Shown here in pieces: positions 11,154 to 21,199 of a stretch of DNA of 64,000 nucleotides (within the stretch, counting starts at the first letter, position 1; the number at the start of each line of letters is the position of its first letter). This DNA comes from Pseudocercospora fijiensis CIRAD86 (Eukaryota > Ascomycota > Dothideomycetes > Mycosphaerellales > Mycosphaerellaceae), in assembly GCF_000340215.1 (NCBI RefSeq), contig NW_006921536.1, positions 5,718,283 to 5,782,282 on the forward strand. The letters are read 5' to 3'. The notes under the pieces are model-generated. The model saw only the letters and a list, made by a program, of their open reading frames with translations. It did not search any database and was not told the DNA's origin. The position numbers and the translations under genes were made by a program.

Positions 11154-11734
11154 ATGGGCTCCTCGATCGACTTCGCAGACGTCAAACAGCCGACGAAAGT
11201 CCAATGCGGCGTGACAGTACCAGACACACCACTGATATCCGCAGCCCTGGAATTCGCCAAAACCGTATCAACAGACTATACCTACAACCATATCGTCCCC
11301 TCCTGATTACAGCTCGTATGGGACTCTATAGCGCTGCATACGATCGGGAGTGTGGTGTTTGAGAAAGAGCCTGAAGTTCAAGCGTGCTCGTATGGAATTT
11401 GGGCGGACTTTCAGGGACCGGATATGGTGCCTGGCGGTGTGCTGACTTGGGAGGAGTACAATGCTATTGTGGGGGTGAGTGAATGGAGATGGTCCGGAAT
11501 ACTAGGCATGGGCTAATGTTTCTGCTTCAGGAATATCCACGGCTCCGCTTGATGAAGGGACTGAAGGATAATATGCTGCATCTCTGCAAGACCAAGCCCG
11601 GTACGACGTATGATAATACTGTTGGGGAGTGGGGCGATAGGTATCTCAGTGAGGATGAGTACAATCGCAAGCCGAACCTGACACAGAATTTGCTCGAGAC
11701 TTGTGATTTGGACGATAGAGATCCGAATGCATGA
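11154..11734 (+). pseudogene. Cyanamide-hydratase-like HD-domain gene with internal deletion
   Basis: From the ATG at 11154 the frame reads MGSSIDFADVK, then DTPLISAALEFAKT and TYNHIV, which matches the start of fungal HD-domain proteins of the cyanamide hydratase type. It then hits TGA at 11309-11311. Shortly after, the same frame resumes with VWDSIALHTIGSVVFEKEPE and GIWADFQGPDM, the C-terminal part of the same family. The central part carrying the metal-binding His and His-Asp residues is missing. A normal intron (56 nt, 11475-11530, GTGAGT...CAG) and the final exon (EYPRLRLMKG to DDRDPNA, stop 11732-11734) are still present. So this is a gene that lost an internal segment, not a RIP casualty. 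The 18-bp gtcccctcctgattacag at the junction is too short to be an intron. Family assignment is from recognition of conserved blocks. Confidence 0.7.
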
Positions 11735-11973
11735 AGTTATAAGAGCTTGATGAGGGCGGAAGTGTATCGGGTTCATCAAGGTGAATATTTCGTAACCCTG
11801 ATGGTTCACGCATTGAAGTCACAGACATGGAGGTAAACAGCATTGCGATGAGCATACTCGACCACTTCATAGCTATAGGCATCGTCATGCCAAAATCAAC
11901 ACTTCTCCGCGCAGTCACCATCCCGGTGAAAGCCATTGTTGCAATACACCGCGGAAGACAACGACATTGCCGT
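11735..11973. other. Intergenic region between convergent genes
   Basis: About 240 bp of ordinary-composition host DNA between the stop of the HD pseudogene (+) and the stop of the Zn2Cys6 gene (-). It should hold both 3' ends. No distinct terminator or repeat is visible. Confidence 0.6.
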
Positions 11974-14032
11974 CTATCCGGGATACGAATCAATTTCTTC
12001 GGGCCAGAAAATGTCTTGCCATTCTACCCACTGTCCGCCCGTGTCCATGAAGTCGAGATCGATTTCTGGATGGTTGAGAAAATCTTGTAATGGAGGATTT
12101 GGCAATAGCGGTTGTGGCGGAGGTATAGTATCAAACATCGCGGGTGCCGGAGGAACGTCCATGCCATCATCGAGGTGTTCTTGAAGCGTCGTTTTCAAAG
12201 CGTCCATGTGCATAGAGAACTCCTTGGCCCCGAAGTTGCCATTCCGCTCAAGTTGCTGCAAGAAGGAACAGCCCAGCAAGAAGTCTTCCCGATCATTTGT
12301 CCAACCAGGACTTTGGAGGAGGGCAGATAAGGCCAGGATGGTAGCTGAAGAGAAGAGAAACTGCATATGGAAGTAATCGAAAGTGGGAAAGCTTCCATCA
12401 GTCCAGGATCGTTTGAGGAGTACGATCGACTGTCGAGCACATCGAATGCAAGCCGTTGTCAACGACAATGCCGAATCGGAGAAAGGCTGCAGGGAATGTG
12501 AATCTGTCGCCGATTGTGGGTGGCGTTTACGGAACAGATGCAGCAATATTGGTCTTGTCACCACGATTACCGCCTGAGAACCGTTAAAAGTTGCCTCAGC
12601 AATCAAGTTCGACACCGTGAGAGTCCCAATTGTGCGGTTGGGAAGAATACTCACCTGATTGAAGGCAAGGTGCAAGTACAGCACATGTGGCTCGACAGTC
12701 ACAGGAAGCTCATCTGTATTCAACCTCAGGTGCTCGGGAAGATCATCAGCCCAGTCTCGCAATGCTCTGACGGCCACCTGCACTCGCTCCGAGAACGATG
12801 TCGGCTGTCTCTTTCGGACATACAGCGTCGTTACTGCGTGATTAAGCATTCGGGCCATCTTGATCGACATAATCATGTACTGCGCATCTTCAAAATCACC
12901 TCTCGCCGAGGGAGGTAGACTTTCATCAGACGGCAATCCAATCTCAATACTGTCATCCGGGCTCGATGGCGGCCAGCCGATCTTACTTGCCCATAATCGA
13001 TCAAACCGATAAGCCGTCCACCACAAACGGCATCTGTGTTCTCGTATCGCTGGATCGCGGAGCTGAGATTCGCCAATCTCGATATGCAAGCCCAATATCA
13101 CACTGATTCGGAGAGCATGACTAGCGAGTAGAATACTCGTATGGCGTCGGTTCATGGAGGCAGCATAAAAGGACAGCAGAAGATAGACTTCGACCAGATC
13201 CAGTCTTGGGCGCTCGGCTGGCATGTGTGTCAGCTGCATTGCTCGCGCCCAGTACTGTGCACCTGGAAATGGCTGGTCGGGAAGGGTACACCGTGACGAG
13301 TACCCTTCACCAATCGCCATCAACACCCAGATCCGACATTTCGTGAGCCAGTTGCATTGCTGCGGATCTGTCAACAACTTCTGCACATCTTGCAAAATCG
13401 TGCTCTTCCGAACGATATGCCATGTTTTGGAAATCGTCTTCAGCGCGACATCGATGAGGAATTGGATCCTCGCAGGACTTGGCCAGGCGGGAGGGTTCTC
13501 GGAGAGTGCTCGCAGTGCTTCGTCGGCTAAGTAATGCACTCGCGGAAAGTGGCTGACCTGCTTTCTCGAAGCCGCTTGTCGAAGTCTCGTTGCAAAGGCA
13601 GCATCTGCTGCTTCGCCAATGTGAATAGGCAAATCTACGGCATTGATGCCCATAAACCACGGCCTCTCGTCCAGCACAGGATTCCGATCAGCATTGTCAG
13701 CTCGTGGCGCTGCTGCCTCTGCGATTTTTTGTGATGGTGTCGCTCCCGGCGATTCAATCGAGGACACGAGAGCGCTGAGTCGCTTGTTTTCTTCAAGCAG
13801 ACTTTCTAGGTATCTTTGCCCGACTTTCGTCTTTCGGTCTCGTACGGGGTATGAGCATTCTAGTCGAAACGCCTGGCATGAAGTGCACGGTGGGCCGTTC
13901 CCAGAGCACTTTATTTTACGCTTGTGGCATTCCAAGCACCTGGTGCATGCCTGTTAATATCAGAGCTTGATGCTACGAGGTGAGTGGGAAGTCTGCTCAC
14001 GCGATGATACGTTTTCCCGGCGTTACTGACAT
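11974..14032 (-). CDS. Zn2Cys6 fungal transcription factor, intact, two exons
   Basis: Predicted 665-residue binuclear zinc cluster regulator, expected to act in the nucleus. Exon 1 is 14032-14001 (MSVTPGKRIIA), the intron is 13940-14000 (61 nt, GTGAGC...CACCAG) and exon 2 is 13939-11974. This splice completes the zinc cluster with Cys at 12, 15, 22, 29, 32 and 39 (CX2CX6CX6CX2CX6C); without exon 1 no ATG precedes the cluster. A short coiled-coil-like linker (about 45-70, KVGQRYLESLLEENKRL) follows. A fungal-specific TF middle homology region lies at about 200-430 and includes HRCRLWWTAYRFDRLWASK and a GWPPSSPDD block. The sequence shows no RIP. It converges with the HD pseudogene. A copia LTR lies only 182 bp upstream of the start codon, so its original promoter may be truncated. 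Target genes are unknown. Confidence 0.9.
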
Positions 14033-14214
14033 TGATTTCCACGTGCTGACGGCGAGCTGAAAGTTAGAAGCTGACGAAAGAGCGTAGTGGTCGTTAAACG
14101 AAAATGGCTTAAAAGGGAAAGGGCCGCCTCCGGTGTCGGGAATCTTTCTCTAATGCAGTAGTTCGCTAGCCGATAGTCGGATTCAATTCTTGCTAGGATG
14201 GCTTATCCAATATG
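14033..14214. promoter_or_regulatory. Remaining upstream region of the Zn2Cys6 gene
   Basis: 182 bp of unmutated host DNA between the start codon (14030-14032) and the copia 5' LTR. Composition is host-like, with CpA and TpG present right up to the LTR, so RIP did not spread to this side. The last 5 bp, atatg (14210-14214), are the copia target site; the other copy at 34893-34897 reads atata. Confidence 0.6.
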
Positions 14215-14383
14215 TGTAACGCGTTAGCTTAGTTACATAACAGGCACGTAACTTCTTAGCTTAAAGAATTTTCTATACTATATTTTAGACTAGAGAAGAG
14301 ATAGGGTATAGGCAATTAACGAAGCTAATTTAACCGCCGGCAATATAGTATTATATAAGTAATCTACTACGCTATACGTAATA
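14215..14383 (+). repeat. 5' LTR of the copia element
   Basis: 169 bp, starting tgtaacgcgttagc and ending gcgctat...cgtaata-type sequence (gctatacgtaata here). It is nearly identical to 34724-34892, with differences of C/T and G/A type. Confidence 0.9.
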
Positions 14384-14397
14384 GTTATAAGCCCGGA
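14384..14397 (+). other. Copia primer-binding site, half-tRNA type
   Basis: gttataagcccgga lies directly after the LTR. Allowing one RIP change (tg to ta) it would be gttatgagcccgga, complementary to an initiator-tRNA-Met anticodon stem-loop. Drosophila copia and Ty1/copia relatives are known to prime from such an internal half-tRNA. The tRNA match is from memory of iMet anticodon arms. Confidence 0.5.
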
Positions 14398-14439
14398 TTT
14401 AATCCGCGGTATTAGAGACTTCTATAGTAGGAAAGAATT

Positions 14440-16416
14440 TTCTATTCTATAAAACCTTTAATAATCGATTAATAGTCTTAACGGCACTATAAGAAACAAC
14501 TGTCTATATAAGCCTCTACGATCGCTTTAAGATTAATATATCCTTAATAATAGCTCCCTTATTAGCTAGTCGCCTTAGCGGTAGCAAGCTAGTTGTCCTT
14601 CGTAGACCTAACGAATAGGACCGATAGTTTAAGCAAACTAAGACGTACCTAACCAGACACAAGACCTAGGTCCTTACTAATCTATATTCGACTAAGCCTA
14701 CTAAACTAGTATAACCCCTTCTCCCGGAATTCGATATAGAGCAACTTATAAGCAACCCCCTACATTAGGCTAGGGCAAAGCTTACTAAGGAACACCCTAA
14801 CATAAGGAAGGCGGAGTTTAAACGCTTTAGGACAGCTCGTAATAAGACGATTAAATATCTAGCTATAACTATAGACATTCGCTATTACTTAGAGATTACT
14901 AATCCTAATAGAAACAATATAGTACTAACTATACGGCTTATTCTAACTCGATTAAAGAATAAGCTCGTACCTAATACGTAATAGTTAAGAACTTCTCTTA
15001 GTAAAGAGCTACAACGTCTAGTAAACTCTAAGCAGGTTAAGGACCCCGAGTACTAGTATAAGGAATAGCTTAACCTATATAAAACTATAAGGCGTATATA
15101 ACACCCGGAATTTAATAACCTAGTAACCTACCTATATACTATAGTTACGAATATAAATAAGACCTATAGTAAGGGCCTCTATATAATGCACTAGGCAGGG
15201 CTAATAGTAAACAACTTCTAATAGCTAGTTAGTATAATACGAGATTACGCTCGGAATATAGCTAGTACTATAACGACTCGTAAGGGGTCGTCCTTTAGCG
15301 TAATCTATAAAGAAGATAATAGTTCTAACGCCGCACTTTAAGCGAATACTATACTATAAGGTGCTACTAGTAATACTATTAAAGACAAGAACAAAGACAA
15401 GCGCCGCACGCCTAAATTATATACTAAGCTTACTAGCCTTAGTAAGAAGAAGGCCTATAAGAATCGTAGCAAGTGCTTAGTATTTAACTACCGTCTTTGT
15501 AATAAGGTAGATAAGAAGGACAAAAACGGCTAGTAGCGTAGCAAGCTAAAGTACTATAAAGGCTATCTTCGCCGTAATAAGGACTTCTACTTAAGACAAG
15601 CTAAATTCTATAAAGATCCCCTAGCTATTAAGATTGCTAAGCAACAACACTACGAGGGCCGTAATAAGGATAATACTAGTATAGGTAATAGATTAGGTAA
15701 GCTCTTAGTAGCCTACTTCTATAACCCTTTACTAGTATCTCTATTAGCTTTACTAGCGGCTAATCTAACTACCTATATATTAATAATCGTCTATAGGGGC
15801 AAGTAGAACCTATTTAACGTACTAATATATAATAGTAGCTTAAATTGCAATATTATTAATTACCCTAGTCGATTTAACTTTAAAGCGCTCTTCCTTCCGC
15901 TATAGGCAACCGTAGCTACTAGCACTATATATAATCGAGTCGTCGCTATTAGAATAGCATTATTTATAGTAAAGAATACTAGCGGAAGTCCCCTAGAAAT
16001 CGAGCTAAAGGAATGTCTCTATATCCCTAACTTTTATACTAATATTGTTAGTAGAACACTATTCTATTATAAGGGTTTGAGATATTAGGAGATAGACGAT
16101 ACCCTATATAGCCTATAAGGCAAGCTACTAGTCAAATTTATTAGACTAGACAATAATATACCCTACTTCGATATAGAGAGCAAAGTTAACGATAACCTAC
16201 TACCTAAGATATAGCTAAGCGATAATAAAGGCTAGCTACGAAGTTATCCGTTCTTCTAACTAATACGAGCTAACTTTACTATACGACGCTCTATATATCT
16301 ACTACTACCGAGGCAACTTATACTTAAGAAAATATATAAGGTATTTAGGCACCTAAGCGTAGAACGTGCTTAAGAGCTAGCTAATCGGGTTAATAGAATA
16401 ATACGAGATCTCTTAT
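14440..16416 (+). pseudogene. Copia gag-protease-preintegrase, 5' part of the polyprotein
   Basis: This part encodes gag (about 14440-15500) with a Lys/Arg-rich end and a protease-like segment (about 15780-15880) where the expected DSG has become NSS. A GAG-preintegrase segment follows, with HLSVERA near 16350 matching the HRRLGHLS-type motif. The frame is broken by TAG/TAA codons. Chromovirus B is inserted straight after this domain (target cttat, 16412-16416), and the reading continues at 30642. Confidence 0.75.
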
Positions 16417-16605
16417 TGTTAGAGGCTATACGTGATTAGTATATAACTAGCTCGAGTGAAGCTAGGGTCTTAGTGCCTTAGGTAGGGCTTGGCGCTTAGC
16501 GTTAGGCTAACTAGCCTACCTTCCTCCTTCTCCTCCTAGTTCTCTATCGAATACTACCTATACCTACTACTACCCTATCTACCTGCTAACATAACCCTTT
16601 TTATA
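16417..16605 (+). repeat. 5' LTR of chromovirus B
   Basis: 189 bp from tgttagaggctatacg to accctttttata. It pairs with 30448-30636 and is followed by the presumed primer-binding site tagtattcgatctaccc (16606-16622), which would have been TGG-initial before RIP. Confidence 0.9.
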
Positions 16606-16849
16606 TAGTATTCGATCTACCCTTTAAGGGTAGTAGCTAGATAGTCCTTATTTCAAGCTTTTAGCGGTATAGCTACGAAAACTATCGATTTAACTATATT
16701 ACGCCCGAAGAACGAGACCTATACGTACTATTCTACTAAAACAACCGTACTAATCATTAAGCAAGGCCTTCTATACGGCCTATTATACTAAGTTAAGCAC
16801 ACTAAACCGATACCTACTAATTCCGCTATATCCGTACTATAAGGGGCTA

Positions 16850-18275
16850 TAATACATTATTAGTGCTACCCCTTATTATAATAGCCGGTTTATTACGAAA
16901 CAACAACCGCGGCGCCGCTAGTAGCGCTAGCAATAACAACGCCGGCAGTGCTCCTAGCAGTGCTAGCAATAATAACACTAGTAGCACAGTGCCTACTAAA
17001 GCACCTACTAAAGTGCCCCCTACTAAAGGGCCCGCTGCTAAGCCTATTAAAGAACCTGTAATTCTAGGTAACGACCTAGAATTGCCTGTCGACGACATTC
17101 TTAATAATATTGTTAACCGTCGATATAGCTAACTAGCCTTTAGCCCTTAACTAGTAGGGAGACTCTAAGAAGCTACCTAAAATAGGCTTACTGCCCTACG
17201 TTAAGAATAATAGCTAAAGGATAACCTCCTCGAGATCCGCCGCCTATAGGAAGCCCTAACAACTACTGCTAGACTAGAACTAGTAGTAGGACCTTCTATT
17301 TAAAAGAAGGATGCTAAGCTTAAAGACTATACCGTATTTAATAGCTCTAGCCGCAAGCAGTACAATAATTATATACGTGATTGTAAATTGAACTAGCGGA
17401 ATGCACTAAGGGCCCTACTAGACGACTATTCGCTAGTCGTCTATACTATGCAATATATTAATAGAGACCTAAAGCGTACCTAGGATAACTACTTTAACTC
17501 CCTTACTAATCAGACCGCTATTTAGTAGCAAACCTACAAAACTATTATACTAGACACCCTTAGAAACCCTATACTAAGGCAACAATACGCTTAGGACTAG
17601 TACCTTCGGGCTAAGCAAAAGACTAATTAATTAGCTCGTTTATTTAAGGCCTATTTAAAGACCCTCGAGGACGATTTGCTAGCTAAGACCGACTCTATCT
17701 AGATTTCCGAAATACGCCCTAAATTGCGATAGGAATTAGTCCTTAAATTGAACCGCTGTCGTATATTCGAACAGGCTAACCTAATACGCATTTAATTTAT
17801 AGTCGAAGTAGAAACAGCCGAGCGGGCTATTTAGCTCTAGTAACGACTAGAATCGAGGATCCGACTAGCTAGTATTAACCGTAGCAACCGTAGTAGCCGC
17901 GGAGGAAACTAAGGTTCCTACTAGAACAACAATGCTAATAATAGGAATAGTAACAACGACCGTAGAAGAGGCCGTAGCCGACGGCTATATAGAGGAGGCT
18001 GCGATAGGGGCTATAGAAGGGGCTCGTATTCCTATAATACTAACCGCTCGACTAACAATAGTAGCAATAACAGCTACGGCAACAATCTCCTAACCGGATT
18101 AAAGTGCTTTAACTATAATAGTACTAGTTATCTACTAGGCTAATGCGACAAACCTAAGGACTAGGCCCGAATCGACCGTACTACCGCTAAATATCGAAAG
18201 CACCTTTTAGCCGCTAATGCTACCCCTATAGGCTAACCTTCGAAAAAAGAATAAGCGCCGCACTAACTGTTAGCC
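16850..18275 (+). pseudogene. Chromovirus B gag, RIP-broken
   Basis: It opens with an Asn/Ser-rich low-complexity segment (16863-17132: RNNNRGAASSASNNN, then Thr/Pro/Lys-rich TKVPPTKGP). A capsid-like region (about 17310-17780, DYTVFNSSSRKQYNNY, LDTLRNPILRQQYA) follows, then an Arg/Gly-rich stretch and a zinc knuckle at 18105-18146. The knuckle should be CX2CX4HX4C, but its second Cys and its His read Tyr. The pol frame that follows (protease from about 18278) is in the -1 frame relative to gag, as in copy C. Many TAG codons interrupt it. Confidence 0.8.
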
Positions 18276-18277
18276 TT

Positions 18278-19366
18278 ATGCGGCGTAAAACCATCGATAT
18301 AGTACTAGCTATTATACGTACCTATCTCGTAGGAGATATATATAGGAACAATTATAAAACTAAGGTTATACTAGACCTAGGAAATTCAGTTAGTGCCCTT
18401 ATTAGCTATCGCCTAGCTAAGCAATTAGACCTTCGACAATTGCCTAGGACTAACCTGCTAACCCTTGCTTAGTTTAATAACGCTCGGCACTTAACCTATA
18501 GAGCCTACTATGTTTATATAGCCCTAAGAGACGACCTCGGCAATAAGCGCCTACTAAACTTCCCCGCCTACGTAGTAGATATAGACAACCTATATAGGGG
18601 AGCTACTATTATTATTAGCAACCCTGTTCTTAAGTACTACGCTATAGCTATAGACTTAGGCATTTAGAAGTAGCGATTTAGAATCGCTCGGAAAGAGGAC
18701 ATTAAATATATTAATGTTAGCGAGTGCCCTAACGATATTAGGGTCCTGTTTATTAGCAACCTAATACCGGCCTCCGCCTTAGCTAATCCGACTGCCGACC
18801 TACTCGGTAGTAATAACGATAAACCTATGCCTCCTAATAGCATAGACCCCGACTAGCTCGCTCGTATACTAGAGCCTATTCGAGAAACCTATATTAACGT
18901 ATTTAAACACTACCTAGCATCGACATTGCCTATATTTAAGGAGACAGATTATAAGATTAATATTATAGAGGGCAAAGAGGTTCCTTTTAGTCCCCTCTAC
19001 AACCTTAGTAAACGAGAGCTTGCTATGTTACGTAAGTACCTAGAGGAAAACCTAGCTAATAGTCGAATTCGGTATAGCAATAGCCCTACTAGTACACCTA
19101 TCCTATTCGTACTAAAGAAGGATAGCGGCCTGCGTTTATATATTAATTATAGAGGGCTTAATACTATTACTATTAAAGACCGCTGTCTACTTCCGCTTAT
19201 TAATAAGACCCTCGATCGCCTTTCTAGTACCTACTACTACACTATATTAGACATTAAGGACGCCTATTACCGCATCCGTATTCGTAAGGGCGATAAATAG
19301 AAGATAGCCTTTCGTACTCGTTATAGTTATTTCGAGTACTTAGTTATGCTATTTAGGCTAGCTAAC
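18278..19366 (+). pseudogene. Chromovirus B pol, 5' part (protease and start of RT)
   Basis: It includes an open stretch at 18278-18472 with protease-type LDLGNSVSALISYRLAKQLDL (DSG-type motif degraded to DLG). The RT N-terminus at 18926-19300 follows: PFSPLYNLSKRELAMLRKYL, SPTSTPILFVLKKDSGLRLY, and TILDIKDAYYRIRIRKGDK with the first catalytic Asp region. The gene is cut at ctaac (19362-19366), where copy C enters, and resumes at 26527. Confidence 0.85.
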
Positions 19367-19562
19367 TGTTAGAGCTAAAGAGGCTATATGTAATTGGCAT
19401 GTAATTAGGCCGAGTAAAGCTAGGGTCTTAGTGCCTTAGGCAGGGCTTAGCGCTTAGCGTTAGGCTAACTCTCCTGCCTTCCTCCCTCTCCTCCTAGATC
19501 CTTATCGAATACTACCTATACCTACTACTACCCTATCTACCTGCTAATATACCCTTCTTATA
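19367..19562 (+). repeat. 5' LTR of chromovirus C
   Basis: 196 bp from tgttagagctaaagag to acccttcttata, followed by the presumed primer-binding site tagtattcgatctaccc (19563-19579). Confidence 0.92.
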
Positions 19563-19816
19563 TAGTATTCGATCTACCCTTTAAGGGTAGCAGCTAGATA
19601 GTCCTTATTTCAAGCTTTTAGCGGTATAGCTATAATAACTAATCTAACTATATTACGCCCGAAGAACGGGACCTATACGTACTATTCTATCGAAACAACC
19701 GTACTAATTATTAAGCAAGGCCTTCTATACGGCCTATTATACCGAGTTAATCGCACTAAGCCGATATCTACTAATTCCGCTATATCCGCATCTTAGGGGC
19801 CTACAATATATTATTA

Positions 19817-21190
19817 GTGTTACCCCTTACAATAGCGGGCTTATTACGAAGCAACAACAACCGTACTGCCGCTAGCAGCGCTAGTAATAACAACGCTAGT
19901 AGTACAGTTCCCGCTAAAGTGCCTACTAAAGTGCCTCCTACTAAAGGGCCTACCGGAGAGCCTATTAAAGAAGAACCTATAATTCTAGGTAACGACCTAG
20001 AATTGCCTGTCGACGACATTCTTAACAATATTGTTAACCGTCGATATAGCTAACTAGCCTTTAGGCCCTAGCTAGTAGCGAGACTTTAAGAAGCTACCTA
20101 AAACAGGCTTACTACCCTACGTTAAGAACAATAGCTAAAGGATAATCTCCTCGAGATTCGCCGCCTTTAGGAGGCCCTAACAACCAACACTAAGCCGACA
20201 GTAGGGCCTTCCTCGCTATTAGTTCCAGTCTAGAAGAAGGATGCTAAACTTAAGGACTATACCGTGTTTAATAGCTCTAGCCGAAAGCAGTATAACGACT
20301 ATATTCGTAACTATAAGCTCAACTAGCGCAACGTACTAAGAGCGCTACTAGACGACTATTCCTTAGTCGTATACGCTATATAGTACATTAATGGCGACCT
20401 AAAGCGTATATAGGATAACCATTTTGATTCCCTTTACGACTAGACCGCTATTTAGTAGCAAGACTATAAGACTATTATACTAGACACCCTTAGAAACCCT
20501 ATACTAAGGCAACAATACGCTTAGGACTAATACCTTCGAGCTAAACAAAAGACTAATTAATCGGCTCGCTTATTTAAGGCCTATTTAAAGACCCTCGAGG
20601 ACGATTTGCTAGCTAAGACCGACTCTATCTAGATTTCCGAAATACGCCCTAAATTGCGATAGGAATTGGTCCTTAAATTAGACCGCCGCCGTATGTTTGA
20701 ATAGACTAATCTTATACGCATTCAATTTATAGTTAAAGTCGAGACTATAGAGCGTATAGTATAGCTCTAACAACGGTTAGAATCTAAGATACGCCTAGCT
20801 ACCTATCGTAGCCGCGGAGGAAACCAAGGTTCCTACTAGAACAATAGTGCTAATAATAGGAACAGTAGCAGCGACCGTAGGAGAAGCCGTAGCCGACGGC
20901 TATATAGAGGAGGCCGTAATAGGGGCCGTAGAAGGGGCTCGTATCTCTATAATGCTAACCGCTCGACTAACAATAGCAGCAATAATAGCTACGGCAATAA
21001 TCTCCCGACCGGATTAAAGTGCTTTAACTATAATAGTACTAGCTATCTACTAGGCTAATGCGACAAACCCAAGGACTAGGCCCGAATCGACCGTGCTGCC
21101 GCCGAACACCGAAAGCACCTTTTAGTAGCTAACGCTACCCCTATAGGCTAACCTTCTTATTAGTCGAAAAAAGAGTAAGCGCCGCACTAA
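19817..21190 (+). pseudogene. Chromovirus C gag, RIP-broken
   Basis: Asn/Ala/Ser-rich N-terminus (19817-20053), then a capsid-like segment (LLDDYSLVVYA, TIILDTLRNPILRQQYA, about 20350-20520). An Arg/Ser/Gly-rich segment follows (about 20810-20990). The zinc knuckle at 21020-21061 keeps its spacing of 14 residues, but reads C-X2-Y-X4-Y-X4-C instead of CCHC; a Cys codon TGT/TGC and a His codon CAC/CAT turned into Tyr codons are both RIP-type changes. Pol follows in the -1 frame. Confidence 0.8.
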
Positions 21191-21199
21191 CTGTTAGCC

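Noticed and set aside
11292..11309. An 18-bp GT..AG intron in the HD-domain gene
   Set aside because: Too short to be spliced, and removing it would still leave the catalytic centre missing.
11646..13957. Several open frames of 60-134 codons on both strands
   Set aside because: Shadows of the Zn2Cys6 gene and the HD pseudogene.
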